A stretch of DNA of 60,075 nucleotides from Chthonomonadaceae bacterium. Lineage in GTDB: Bacteria; Armatimonadota; Chthonomonadetes; Chthonomonadales; Chthonomonadaceae. Location of the stretch: assembly GCA_025352825.1 (NCBI GenBank), contig JANXSG010000097.1:1-60075 (forward strand). The letters are read 5' to 3'. The first letter of the stretch is position 1. Each line of letters begins with the position of its first letter. The notes below the pieces were generated by a model that worked only from the letters and a program-made list of their open reading frames with translations, was not told the origin of the DNA and ran no database searches. Position numbers and translations under genes: made by a program. This document shows, in pieces, positions 9,901-17,726 of this stretch.

Positions 9901-10797
9901 ATGTTTCCCTCGCCAGCTTTCCAAAAGGCGATGAATATGGCGGCGAACCAGATGCACCCGGCATCTCTAAATTTGGGAGTTTCCCAGCCTGATACAGGGC
10001 CACAGACACAAGCCTCCCAGCTTCATGCTGCTCAGACACTTGAGACCATTACGCAGGCATTGAAGGAACAGGCAAAAGGTGGTAAGCCAACTGAAGCTGG
10101 CCAGGATCAGCAGGGAGATCAGCAGCAGGGAGGAGGATCTCCTCAAGAATCCCAAAAAGCAGCAGCGCTGGGCGATCTCATGCTCTCCCGAGGAATTCAG
10201 CAGCAGTTAAAGGATGATACTAACGCGCTTGATCGTGCTCGTGCAAAAGATCACGATGGACAGCTGACCAATACGCAAAAACGTGAAGCTAACCAGCTCT
10301 CAGAAGCGCAAAAGGATAATGCGAGTATTGCTAAGCAGGCAGGGGAAAATCTACGAGATGTCCCGGGTCTTTCAAACGATATCAACGAGTCTACGAAACA
10401 GATGGAACAAGCATCTCGTCAGCTCTTCCAGCAGCAGACCGGGCTTCCCACTCAGCAGACTCAGGCAGATGCCCTACAGAAACTAGATCAGGCAGTGAAA
10501 AAAGCGCAGCAGGCAGCTGAGCAGGAGCAGCAGAAATCCCAACAGCAGTCATCGAGCCAGGGTACGCCCCAACAGGCACAGCAAAGCGGGCAAGGACAGC
10601 CCAAACCTTTCTCCAGACTTGAGCAGACAAAACGAGGAATGACTGGAGCGCCTTCTGTTCGCACTGGCAAAGGATTTGCTGCGCTTAACCCCCGGTCGCA
10701 GCGCTCCCTTCAGGATGGCCAGCAGGAAAAAGTGCCTATCGAGTTTCAGGATTTGGTACATCGATACTACAAGTCGCTTGCTCAAAAAGGGAAATGA
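6913..10797 (+). CDS. Giant membrane-anchored Q/A-rich coiled-coil protein (DUF4175-like)
   Basis: This protein of about 1294 residues has three hydrophobic segments near the N-terminus (about 22-44, 57-78 and 150-170). An Ig-like beta-rich region of about 350 residues follows, then roughly 750 residues that are extremely rich in Gln, Ala, Ser and Lys and predicted to be coiled coil or disordered. The layout matches the DUF4175/TIGR02302-like proteins that often accompany DUF58 proteins; that assignment is from memory and moderate. Likely topology is an inner-membrane anchor with a long extracytoplasmic or periplasmic rod. The function is unknown. A GTG at 6910 directly precedes the chosen ATG. 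Two more genes follow on the same strand (10969, 11681). Confidence 0.75.
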   Translation: MQQSLDPIQKNMQAARSRRSYVAIGSGVFWTVSAFFMLSELCYGLDRRMHLNATSRSLWDIVLIASIILGGALTTLLNRRSKVPDSALAAEIEQTYPVLKERLLTSVELAPAMGIAAQTGSFSVPMIASLIEETRTIAASLDFSRAVKTLSLRRASTAAALTILLLIIQIGASPEAFSIWLKRMASPRADIAPFARTRVWITPEVNILPRGENLKVQVTTRGDYAAGCTLEYHMEGDLPSNWKKLSEQAYSKIKDSSEQAFNFRIPALNKNILLQAKANDGESNQRQVEVEDRPTPLNFIQHIHFPAYMHRSSQQITESTGNVGAPVGSVVEITASANKPLKTALFTQLNGADKSWQISGIKASGAITVVKNGSYQLKLTDTRGFDNPNAPHYQIIAQPDLSPQVQIDQPAADIDLVPNGRLPLTAHATDDYGVAGMGLVFERQKVDPVEGERVPMHRMSHSTLALPGTFGSPQASISTRWNIASSGARPGEVLHYEVDAHDNDTLHGPHIGRSQAYNIRIVTLIEMQKRLKSQLDDEARALQQLQQDQSAAQNARNAAASKPTTAAVSRAQEAQQNAAQEARSLTEKLKQLTTQLENNGLSTDSESKRRDMAGETLQKLADQKMPAAAESIKPKQPMTEATKIQTDIQHDLNSVKQLLARPPTPEQLAQETARLAQEQQRLAESARNLGEDMRAHELEGGKKPLSADQKSNLQVERNQQAETNAATQKLQSQLERAASDAREHGNKDAAHALEKAAQALKDGAVGAHQNSAQKSLSQNRPTAAAPEQDRAAVALQKASEEAQAAAQSSSQPESPTAAADKLEQESQRLKEMADLQKQVANKTEQNPGQAESKNLAKQEQSLERQAAQENSALRSSPSAQKSLQSAKQSLNQAGKQLSKQNSNGAKSPAQNAAQQLQKASQQAASDAQQMRQQQAAQEMQERVERLAQIQRGLLQATQRVQTIREQKQVTKDTAREIGQLGARQESTEQQTRELSKMFPSPAFQKAMNMAANQMHPASLNLGVSQPDTGPQTQASQLHAAQTLETITQALKEQAKGGKPTEAGQDQQGDQQQGGGSPQESQKAAALGDLMLSRGIQQQLKDDTNALDRARAKDHDGQLTNTQKREANQLSEAQKDNASIAKQAGENLRDVPGLSNDINESTKQMEQASRQLFQQQTGLPTQQTQADALQKLDQAVKKAQQAAEQEQQKSQQQSSSQGTPQQAQQSGQGQPKPFSRLEQTKRGMTGAPSVRTGKGFAALNPRSQRSLQDGQQEKVPIEFQDLVHRYYKSLAQKGK

Positions 10798-10968
10798 CAA
10801 ATACGGAAAATTCGCGAGCTATCTGCAAACATTCTGCTAATGTCGATGCCAGCTTGCGTTTTTTTAAACAGACAGAGTAAAATAAATTATTGATAAGTGA
10901 ATTATCACAACCCCACTGTCCGCACGTTGTCAATTCCTTCCCTGAGTCTGATTGAAAGAGCTGCTGAG

Positions 10969-11676
10969 ATGAAAAATCGTACTTCGATCTATACACTCCT
11001 GAGTATCCTTTTTGCTGTGTCTGTATTAGCTAGTGCCACCGCGTTCCAGACCGGATATAAGACTTCTCCCTCGGATTGGGTTCATGCTCATCTAAATGCG
11101 CCCGGCCTCTGGATCACCGATATCTGCGTCATATTTGCACTCGTATGGATGAGTTCGTACGCTAGAGCGGATGGTATGGTACGTCTGCAGGCTGCCGAAC
11201 TCCGACGTCTGCAGGAAGAGTATCAGAAACAGCTCGAGCAGATGATCTCTGCCACAGAGGAGCTCGGCCGTCAGAACGAAGAGATGGATAACCAGAATAG
11301 CGAATACAGTGAACGAATAGCTCAATTGGAAAGAGAGACACTGGAAAAAGAGACAGCTTTCGAGATGGAAGCGCGACGACTTACCGAACAGACTTTTCAT
11401 GCACTGCAGGGTCAGATAGAAGCAAATTCAAGGCAGATGGAAGCGGTGAATATGGCGATGCAGTATCAGCGAGCAGGTCTGCAGCAGCTTGGAAATGAGA
11501 TAAAAGTCCTTTCAAAAGAAACAATGCAGCCACTCCCGATGCTTACTACTTCACATGCCGAAAGCCCAATGCCCCAGTTAGAATCTGGAGACAAAGATCC
11601 AGAGTGGAATGAGTTCTTCCCAGATGAGGCAGTGGTGAGCAGTAGTACCGATACTGCTCAGATTCTCCAGCACTGA
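10969..11676 (+). CDS. Membrane protein with coiled-coil domain, unknown function
   Basis: This 235-residue protein has two membrane segments (about 8-24 and 42-60), then a long amphipathic coiled coil (about 65-185) rich in Glu, Gln, Arg and Leu, and an acidic tail. The start at ATG 10969 is favoured by the MKNRTSIYTLLSILFAV signal-anchor and an AAAGAG upstream. An in-frame ATG at 10897 would add an unremarkable 24-residue stretch. It lies between the giant coiled-coil protein and the DUF6062 gene (five bases downstream), suggesting an operon. I do not recognise a named family. Confidence 0.75.
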   Translation: MKNRTSIYTLLSILFAVSVLASATAFQTGYKTSPSDWVHAHLNAPGLWITDICVIFALVWMSSYARADGMVRLQAAELRRLQEEYQKQLEQMISATEELGRQNEEMDNQNSEYSERIAQLERETLEKETAFEMEARRLTEQTFHALQGQIEANSRQMEAVNMAMQYQRAGLQQLGNEIKVLSKETMQPLPMLTTSHAESPMPQLESGDKDPEWNEFFPDEAVVSSSTDTAQILQH

Positions 11677-11680
11677 CATC

Positions 11681-12352
11681 ATGTCCGACACAGAATCGAC
11701 ACTGCACGAAGTGATTCTAGCGCTACAAGAGACATCTCTCATTGAGATGGCGGAGTGTGCACTGTGCAAGCTGGTGGCACGTAGTGTCTCACGCAGTATA
11801 CATACCCTTGCTGCCGAGTTTGTAAATGATACCCAAACTAGAATCAAGCTCCGCGAATCGCGTGGCTTTTGTTCCGGGCATTCCCGATTAATTTTGGATC
11901 ATTTAGACCCCGTGGCTGTTTCTATCCTGTATTTAGATCTGACCGAAGTGACTCACGATCTATGGTCTGGAATTAGAAAACCGGTTAATACTCCACGTTT
12001 GTTCGGAAAAGCTGCCAAGGCTGCGAGCTGTCCGCCATGCGTGACCGCAAATGAAGCATCGCTAAGATTCTGTGGTGCACTTGCAGCAGCACTCTCTCAA
12101 GCGGATGTATGGAATGCTGTAGAATCGAATCGATGGATTTGCGTCTCTCATTCAGAACTTATTCAAAAACTTGCCAGACCGCCAGAATCTCAACGACTGA
12201 GATTACTTGAGATGAAGAATCTAAAAAACCTGCAGGCAGAACTTGAAGAGATAATTCGAAAGAACGACTATCGATTTCGAGGTGAAGTTTGGGGCAAAGA
12301 AAAAGATGCCTGGATTCGAGCAATTAATAAATTGAAACGCCCATCAGAATAG
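11681..12352 (+). CDS. DUF6062-type cysteine-rich protein
   Basis: This 223-residue cytoplasmic protein has paired Cys/His motifs: CALC near residue 27, GFCSGH near 65 and SCPPC near 122. Their order and spacing match my memory of DUF6062, whose function is unknown; the motifs suggest metal or disulfide chemistry. The start codon follows the preceding stop by four bases, so translation is probably coupled. The stop codon lies within the loop of the terminator at 12335-12367, so the last codons double as the stem of that hairpin. Confidence 0.75.
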   Translation: MSDTESTLHEVILALQETSLIEMAECALCKLVARSVSRSIHTLAAEFVNDTQTRIKLRESRGFCSGHSRLILDHLDPVAVSILYLDLTEVTHDLWSGIRKPVNTPRLFGKAAKAASCPPCVTANEASLRFCGALAAALSQADVWNAVESNRWICVSHSELIQKLARPPESQRLRLLEMKNLKNLQAELEEIIRKNDYRFRGEVWGKEKDAWIRAINKLKRPSE

Positions 12353-12367
12353 ATTGATGGGCGTTTT
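12335..12367 (+). terminator. Intrinsic terminator overlapping the end of the DUF6062 gene
   Basis: AAACGCCCATCA (12335-12346) pairs perfectly with TGATGGGCGTTT (12355-12366) around an 8-base loop that contains the TAG stop codon. The right arm ends in a short T run. It closes the 6.9-12.35 kb plus-strand gene group. Confidence 0.85.
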
Positions 12368-12390
12368 GGCAAGGGCGTGAAGTATAAATT

Positions 12391-12618
12391 CTATTCGTTT
12401 CGATTGAGCTGTTTCGTATCTCCGTTCGTCCTCGATAGATTTTTGACAAATCCAGTATTATGTACGCCTGCTTTGGACGATGCTGCCACGTTACTCTTAC
12501 CCGTAACAGGTATTGGTGCGAGCTCTCGATTCATCATAAACCAACCTGTTCCCAGTGCGACCAAAATCGATATTGAACAGACTACTAGAACGACTTGAAC
12601 TGGAATTCTTTTACGCAT
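12391..12618 (-). CDS. Small single-helix membrane protein paired with a pseudopilin
   Basis: This 75-residue protein has a basic start (MRKRIP), one hydrophobic helix (about 7-28), and a polar tail rich in Ser, Asn and Thr with no cysteine. The ATG at 12618 is well supported by GGAGGGACC upstream. It lies directly downstream of a pseudopilin gene on the same strand, with a stem-loop and T run between them. The same arrangement recurs at 35.85 kb and 43.1 kb with unrelated small proteins. The function is unknown; a role in pseudopilin assembly or export is only an inference from position. Confidence 0.7.
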   Translation of the reverse strand: MRKRIPVQVVLVVCSISILVALGTGWFMMNRELAPIPVTGKSNVAASSKAGVHNTGFVKNLSRTNGDTKQLNRNE

Positions 12619-12630
12619 ATTGGTCCCTCC

Positions 12631-12677
12631 AAAAAAATGCATAGATATCAATAATCTGACTCAATGATATCTATGCA
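12631..12677 (-). terminator. Stem-loop with T run between pseudopilin and small ORF
   Basis: TGCATAGATATCA (12638-12650) and TGATATCTATGCA (12665-12677) form a perfect 13-bp stem with a 14-base loop. Read on the minus strand it is followed at once by seven T and then the GGAGGG ribosome-binding site of the small ORF. It could terminate most transcripts after the pseudopilin or protect its 3' end, leaving reduced read-through into the small gene. Confidence 0.75.
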
Positions 12678-12699
12678 GCATATCCTTATTTAAGTACCA

Positions 12700-13650
12700 T
12701 TATTTCTGAAAATCCCAATCTGGGCGGAACTGCTGCGCATGGCAGCCTCCTATTCCATCAGTCCAGAGATATCCCGGGCCTACTATCGGAAAATGATTCG
12801 TATCGTAGTAGGGATACGGATCAGTCAGATCGTCAGTCTGATTCACTGGATTGGCTGGATCAGAGTCGGTAGACATACCCTGTCGTCGGAATTTAGCATG
12901 TCCATCAGAGATTACATAATTCATTCCGTTGGTATGCACCCATGCTGTACCGAAATTATATGTATCCTGGCCATTCACAGAATTCGTTGCAACAAAACTG
13001 ATGACGCCGTTTGTAGTAGAAAAAGTATCTCCGCAAGTGGTGCTCGGCGGGACATAATGGCATGGTGAATTAGGATCTGGACAGTAGAGTTTCGGTGCGC
13101 TGCTGGAAGATCCTGCGGGGCTTGCCTTCCCAAAGCCTTCCCAAAGCATAGGAAGTGAACTAGGGGCGGCGATCTCTGAAAAAGTAAGCGACATTAGCAG
13201 CCCATTGTAGGTATAGGTTATATCCGACCATGCTTTGAGCGGAGTATCGTAGGAGTTACCATCAAGCTTCACTTCTGGAGAGGATGGGCATTTGTAAATC
13301 GCATCACTTTTGATGTATGGCCGGCAGGAATTTGCCCAGAATGCTGCCATCAATCTTTTGTAATTTGGCCCGTTCCCCTGCCAATCCTCTGGGACATCCT
13401 GATAGAATAAAGTTGCCCAGCCAACAGCAGGATGCCACCCATAAGCAAGTGGAAATGTTTCGTCATAATCCTGAGAGTACATCAGCAGGCCAAGGCCGAT
13501 CTGCTTGGTATTGGAGAGACAAGATATTCCACGCGCCTTTTCACGGGCTTGTGCAAAAACAGGAAAGAGGATGGCGGCGAGTATAGCGATAATCGCTATG
13601 ACAACGAGAAGTTCGATGAGCGTAAAAGCTCTGCGGTTGTAAGCTGGCAT
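12700..13650 (-). CDS. DUF1559-type pseudopilin with H-X9-DG tail
   Basis: This 316-residue protein is made as a prepilin: short basic leader, then [24 protein letters not shown], the N-terminal methylation/cleavage helix of type II secretion and type IV pili pseudopilins. It continues with [16 protein letters not shown], as in DUF1559 proteins. The C-terminal motif is [13 protein letters not shown] (H-X9-DG). A prepilin peptidase would cleave before the Phe and the protein would sit in the inner membrane or an extracellular fibre. The ATG at 13650 follows GGGAGGAAACC. It is one of four paralogues in the window and is followed by a hairpin and a small membrane protein. Confidence 0.93.
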   Translation of the reverse strand: MPAYNRRAFTLIELLVVIAIIAILAAILFPVFAQAREKARGISCLSNTKQIGLGLLMYSQDYDETFPLAYGWHPAVGWATLFYQDVPEDWQGNGPNYKRLMAAFWANSCRPYIKSDAIYKCPSSPEVKLDGNSYDTPLKAWSDITYTYNGLLMSLTFSEIAAPSSLPMLWEGFGKASPAGSSSSAPKLYCPDPNSPCHYVPPSTTCGDTFSTTNGVISFVATNSVNGQDTYNFGTAWVHTNGMNYVISDGHAKFRRQGMSTDSDPANPVNQTDDLTDPYPYYDTNHFPIVGPGYLWTDGIGGCHAQQFRPDWDFQK

Positions 13651-13773
13651 AGGTTTCCTCCCAAAACATAAGAGTGTACTTGTGCTTGAGTATGAACGAG
13701 ATGCCCTCCAACAAAAAAATAAAAAAAAGAATTAGAAATACTATATCACATTTCTACGATATTTGCAACACGA

Positions 13774-14661
13774 CTATTTCACTTGCCCTCCTGCCCGTAA
13801 GTGCTGCAGAACAATCTGCTCAATCGGCATACTGGATGCTGCACGCAGATAATCGACCCCATACCGGTGAGAAAAACTTTCGATTTCACCACAAAACTGC
13901 TGGAATGCTTGAACATATCTTTGCTGGAGTTGCGGATTGACACTCATCTCCTTGGATTCGCCAGTCTCGCTATCTATGATTCTTAGATCACCTAGCAGCG
14001 CGGGTTTGATTTCGTCTTCTGACAGAGTTTGAATTAAGGAAACCTGAAAACCTCTTGCAAGCAGCGCTTTCACACCTGCCTGCCATGAGGAATCAAAAAA
14101 ATCGGAAAATACGATTGCCACTCCCTTGTGTTTTACCGTAGAGGCATATCTTTTTAATGCAGAGGAAAACGAGGTATTTCCACCTGCCTTCAGATTTTCG
14201 AGATAAGAAAAGAATGGAAGCACACCTCCCTTTCCGCGCTGGGTTGGCAGAGCACGGCCAAGCTTTGCAGAATAGGGCTGTACGCTTACTCGATCGTAGT
14301 TTGAAAGGCCTATATATCCTAGGGCGGCTGCAAGCTGGATAGCGAACCTGAATTTGGTTGGCTCACCAAATCTCATGCTTTCACTCGTATCGATCAGCAA
14401 AGAGAGAAACAGATCTTCCTCTTCGACGAATAACTTTAAGAACATCTTGTCGAAACGCGCTGCGAGATTCCAATCGACATAGCGTAGATCGTCACCAAGT
14501 CCGTATTCACGATAGTCTGCAAATTCGATACTCGTACCGCGTTTCAGCGATTTTTTTTCGCCTTTCATCTGACCAGCGAATGGCCGCCTAGTGATGATGG
14601 AGAGTTTCTCTAGCTTTTTTAGAAATGCCGCATCTAGAATTCGGTTAGAATCGTTTGTCAC
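13774..14661 (-). CDS. DUF58 domain protein (vWA-like)
   Basis: The DUF58 signature lies in the first half (RRPFAGQMKGEKKSLKRGTS, then DYREYGLGDDLRYVDWNLAAR), followed by a vWA-like region with the metal-site sequence DTSESM. Such proteins usually act with a MoxR AAA ATPase as chaperone-like factors at the envelope. No MoxR gene is visible here, and the coiled-coil partner at 6.9 kb lies on the other strand. I take GTG 14661 as the start because TGGAGAG lies just upstream; GTG 14676 would add five residues. Length, about 295 residues, is normal. Confidence 0.88.
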   Translation of the reverse strand: MTNDSNRILDAAFLKKLEKLSIITRRPFAGQMKGEKKSLKRGTSIEFADYREYGLGDDLRYVDWNLAARFDKMFLKLFVEEEDLFLSLLIDTSESMRFGEPTKFRFAIQLAAALGYIGLSNYDRVSVQPYSAKLGRALPTQRGKGGVLPFFSYLENLKAGGNTSFSSALKRYASTVKHKGVAIVFSDFFDSSWQAGVKALLARGFQVSLIQTLSEDEIKPALLGDLRIIDSETGESKEMSVNPQLQQRYVQAFQQFCGEIESFSHRYGVDYLRAASSMPIEQIVLQHLRAGGQVK

Positions 14662-14676
14662 TTGCACTCTCCACAC

Positions 14677-15126
14677 CCGTGCACTGAATCAACTACAAAA
14701 ATATTCAGTGGGACTATTTTTCACTATCCATTTAACTGCCCGAATTTGCGTCCGGTATTTCTATGAGAAATGATCCTTTAGAGGATTCATCGATCGTATT
14801 TATCACTCCAATTTAGTCCTTGAATGAGTCTACAGGGGAAACGTTCTCATTTGCTATGGCTTAACGGATGCTATGAAAACGTTCATATAGCACATCAAGA
14901 GTTATTCATCAGTAGTTCACTTTTATGCAACCTCTGACGTTACCACCTGTTCCAATTGGGGGGGTATCGTACTCATTGGTTGTCTCCTTGAATTAAAATC
15001 GGAAATATTATAATCTTAACATATTATACTACTCTTCGGGCTAGTAGGCAAAATGCTTATAGACTAATCATTCCAATATTCCCCATACTGAAAACTTATG
15101 AGGTTATTGCAAAACTAAAATCTACA
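14677..15126. other. Intergenic region with two AACGTT-centred sites
   Basis: No gene is apparent. GAAACGTTCTCAT (14836-14848) and GAAAACGTTCAT (14874-14885) are similar sites about 39 bp apart, and GCTATG is repeated beside them. AACGTT cores are typical of LacI-family operators, but no promoter for a specific gene is evident. A degenerate family B end (GAGGTTATTGCAAAA) is at about 15100. Confidence 0.4.
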
Positions 15127-15385
15127 GAGGTAATTGCAAAAGTCAGTGTGTACGCATATTTCAGCCCTCACCCCCCGACCCCCTCTCCCAAAAACAGGAG
15201 AGGGGGAGCTTTAAATCGTTGGTCTGCACATTACATACAAGTAAGTGATGAGCTTCTAGTGAGATCAAAACTTAATATCATACTGGCAAACCCATACTCG
15301 ATTCTCCCCCTCTCCAGTTTTTGGGAGAGGGGGCAGGGGGTGAGGGGTGAAATATCCGTATATATCCGACTTTTGCAATTACCTC
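15127..15385. mobile_element. Family B miniature element, copy 1 (259 bp)
   Basis: Perfect 18-bp terminal inverted repeats: GAGGTAATTGCAAAAGTC at 15127-15144 and its complement at 15368-15385. Just inside each end is a C-rich/G-rich hairpin (15179-15206 and about 15306-15333) of the kind shared by all the intergenic repeats here. No transposase is encoded. A diverged copy in the opposite orientation lies at about 25167-25434, and solo ends lie at 6511-6528 and 38595-38612. Confidence 0.85.
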
Positions 15386-15464
15386 ATATCTGTTTGGAGG
15401 AAGATTTCAGAGTTTAGATGAATAAGGGACTGATAAAGTTAATAAATCTCTTGAGGAAATCGTG

Positions 15465-16445
15465 ATGATAAATCTTGCTGTGGTTGGCTGCGGAAATATG
15501 GCGAGTGAACTCGCAAAAAGGTCTGTGGATACCGGACGTGCAAATATAGCTGCCATACACGATCCCAATCCGGATAATTTAAAGAAACGCTGTGAAGAGT
15601 TCAGCGCGGATCCCGTAACAGATATTAACAACCTGCTTGGACGCGCGGACATAGATGCCTACTTAATTGGTTCGCCAGGGTATTACCATCACGAAAATGT
15701 ACTTACACTTGCAAAAGATGGCAAACCGATCTACTCAGAGAAGCCACTTAGCACCACCGTACCACTCTGTAACGACATGATTGCTATCTGCAAACAGTAT
15801 GGCGTAAAGCTGTTTGTTGGCCAGGTACTGCGGCTCTTTCCACTTTTCTGGAAGTCGAAAGAGATTATAGATTCCGGAGTGATAGGTTCCGCAAAGCTCT
15901 GTTCGGTGACTCGAACTTCCCGAGGCATGCACTACCAATCTGGATGGCGCTCCAGTCTTAAGGAATCTGGGGGGCCTCTGCTGGAAACACATTCCCATGA
16001 ACTGGACTATCTTATCTTTCTGCTCGGAGCGCCAGAAAGTGTCTATGCTCAGGGGTTAAACCTCAACGGCTTTGGTGATTACGTGGAATCGATGTTCGTA
16101 CAGATCAAATTTCTGGGTGGTGGAATAGGCCTAATGTATGGCAGCAACGCTTCGCCGGTAGGTGATTATCGAGTGTATATACAGTGCGATTCTGGAAATA
16201 TCGTGCATGGTGGATTTGGTGGTGAACTGAAATATCAGTCGTTCTCGGATGAAAAACCGACAATCGTTCAAAAGTCTGAATTTGAAAATGATCTCAACCC
16301 GTATAATCGAGAATTAATTTCCTTTTTTGACTGGATTGAGAAAGATACTCCACCGCTCTTTACAGGCGAGACAGGCAGAGCGAACGTCGCCATCGCCGAT
16401 GCCGCCTACAAGTCGATTGAGACAAGCAGTATCGTGAAGATCTGA
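15465..16445 (+). CDS. Gfo/Idh/MocA family oxidoreductase
   Basis: This 326-residue NAD(P)-dependent sugar or inositol dehydrogenase-like protein has an N-terminal Rossmann loop VGCGNMA (about 8-14) and the family motif SEKPLS near residue 95, whose Lys is catalytic. The C-terminal beta domain includes ETHSHELDYL, containing the usual His-Asp pair. GAGGAAA precedes the start; GTG 15462 and ATG 15465 are adjacent options. The substrate cannot be inferred. It stands alone, downstream of a family B element, and no transporter or other sugar gene accompanies it. Confidence 0.9.
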   Translation: MINLAVVGCGNMASELAKRSVDTGRANIAAIHDPNPDNLKKRCEEFSADPVTDINNLLGRADIDAYLIGSPGYYHHENVLTLAKDGKPIYSEKPLSTTVPLCNDMIAICKQYGVKLFVGQVLRLFPLFWKSKEIIDSGVIGSAKLCSVTRTSRGMHYQSGWRSSLKESGGPLLETHSHELDYLIFLLGAPESVYAQGLNLNGFGDYVESMFVQIKFLGGGIGLMYGSNASPVGDYRVYIQCDSGNIVHGGFGGELKYQSFSDEKPTIVQKSEFENDLNPYNRELISFFDWIEKDTPPLFTGETGRANVAIADAAYKSIETSSIVKI

Positions 16446-16545
16446 TACGGCGCGCCGGGAGGATTCTACCCGTATATATGCGAACTGCTATTCAGTTAAA
16501 CCCCAATAAGATTGTCAACTATTTTACTTTTCTAAGGAGAACAAA

Positions 16546-17661
16546 ATGTCGAGTATATTAGGCCGTGCTGCGATTCTGGTAGAGCCCGGAACACCTGCCG
16601 TAGTAGAGGATATTGAGATAGAATCACCCGGCCCTGGCGAAGTTATGATCCAGTTAGCGGCCAGTGGGGTGTGCCATACCGATCTGACCATTAAAAATCT
16701 CAAAGGGAACGGAATGCCTTTCCCGATTGTGCTGGGGCACGAGGGTTCCGGCTGGGTGGAGCAGGTGGGTGAGGGGGTTACTCATCTGGTGAAAGGAGAT
16801 CCTGTGGTCATTGCTTATCGCGCCCCTTGTGAACAGTGCCCTGCATGCCGCAGGGGTGATCCGCGGCACTGTTATGCGGCTCTCAAACCGAAGCAGAGGA
16901 TCCATCGAAAAAAAGATGGTGCGCTCTGTTCGCAGGTTTTGAGATGCGGCACTTTTAGCACACATACGGTGGTTCATAGCAAGGCTGCTATCAAAATGCC
17001 AAAAGAGATGCCTCTGGAGAAAGCCTGTCTTATTGCCTGTGGTGTTGTGACGGGTGTCGGCGCTACCTGCAACACCACCCAGGTGTGGCCAGGAGCGCGA
17101 GTGGCCGTGATCGGCTGTGGCGGAGTGGGACTCAGTGTCATCCAGGGTGCGAGGCTCGCCCATGCGAGCATGATCATCGCGGTTGATGTCAATCCGACGA
17201 AACTCACCTGGGCTAAGCAGTATGGAGCGACGCATGTGGTGAATGCGAAAGATGGCGATCCGGTGGCTGCTGTTCGAGCGCTCACCGAGGATGGCTGGGA
17301 TGGGGGTGTAGAGTTTTCGTATGAGGCCACGGGTATTCCAGCCTGTATTGAGCAGGCAGTCAAGATGCTTTCATACAATGGCACTGCCACAACGATTGGC
17401 TTCCCGGCAACCAGTGATAGTGTCAACCTGAATCTAGGAGACATGTCGACTGGAGTTTATTGGAATAAAGCAGGACTGCGTGTCTGCCATGCGGGTGATA
17501 CACTTCCCTCGCACGATTTCCCGCTGCTGGCACAGTATTACCTCAATGGCCAGCTAAATCTGGATGGCATGGTGACCCGAGAGATCACTTTAAATGATGT
17601 AGAAGCCGCGTTCCACGAAATGGAAACAGGCGATGTGATTCGATCGGTGATTAGAATGTAA
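16546..17661 (+). CDS. Zinc-dependent alcohol dehydrogenase (class III-like MDR)
   Basis: This 371-residue medium-chain dehydrogenase has the catalytic zinc signature ASGVCHTDL (Cys near 43) and GHEGSGWVEQVG (His near 67). The structural zinc site is CEQCPACRRGDPRHC (about 98-112). The coenzyme loop is GCGGVGLS (about 192-199), followed by DVNPTKL, which points to NAD. It most resembles the class III and mycothiol/NDMA-dependent ADH group, so a thiol-linked formaldehyde or a primary alcohol is a plausible substrate. AAGGAG precedes ATG 16546. It converges with the decayed RHS gene. Confidence 0.93.
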   Translation: MSSILGRAAILVEPGTPAVVEDIEIESPGPGEVMIQLAASGVCHTDLTIKNLKGNGMPFPIVLGHEGSGWVEQVGEGVTHLVKGDPVVIAYRAPCEQCPACRRGDPRHCYAALKPKQRIHRKKDGALCSQVLRCGTFSTHTVVHSKAAIKMPKEMPLEKACLIACGVVTGVGATCNTTQVWPGARVAVIGCGGVGLSVIQGARLAHASMIIAVDVNPTKLTWAKQYGATHVVNAKDGDPVAAVRALTEDGWDGGVEFSYEATGIPACIEQAVKMLSYNGTATTIGFPATSDSVNLNLGDMSTGVYWNKAGLRVCHAGDTLPSHDFPLLAQYYLNGQLNLDGMVTREITLNDVEAAFHEMETGDVIRSVIRM

Positions 17662-17670
17662 TGTTTCACT

Positions 17671-17706
17671 TGCTGAATAGTTACTGCTAGTTGTAACTAT
17701 TCAGTA
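17671..17706. repeat. Back-to-back ends of the 0.87-kb mobile element family
   Basis: TGCTGAATAGTTAC (17671-17684) and GTAACTATTCAGTA (17693-17706) are inverted repeats matching, at 13 of 14 bases, the terminal repeats of the elements at 869 and 52827. They face outward around an 8-base spacer (TGCTAGTT), the same length as that element's putative target duplication. The site lies exactly between two convergent genes, so the hairpin may also terminate transcription from both sides. Confidence 0.7.
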
Positions 17707-17726
17707 TGAATTTTAGTTAGAATTTA

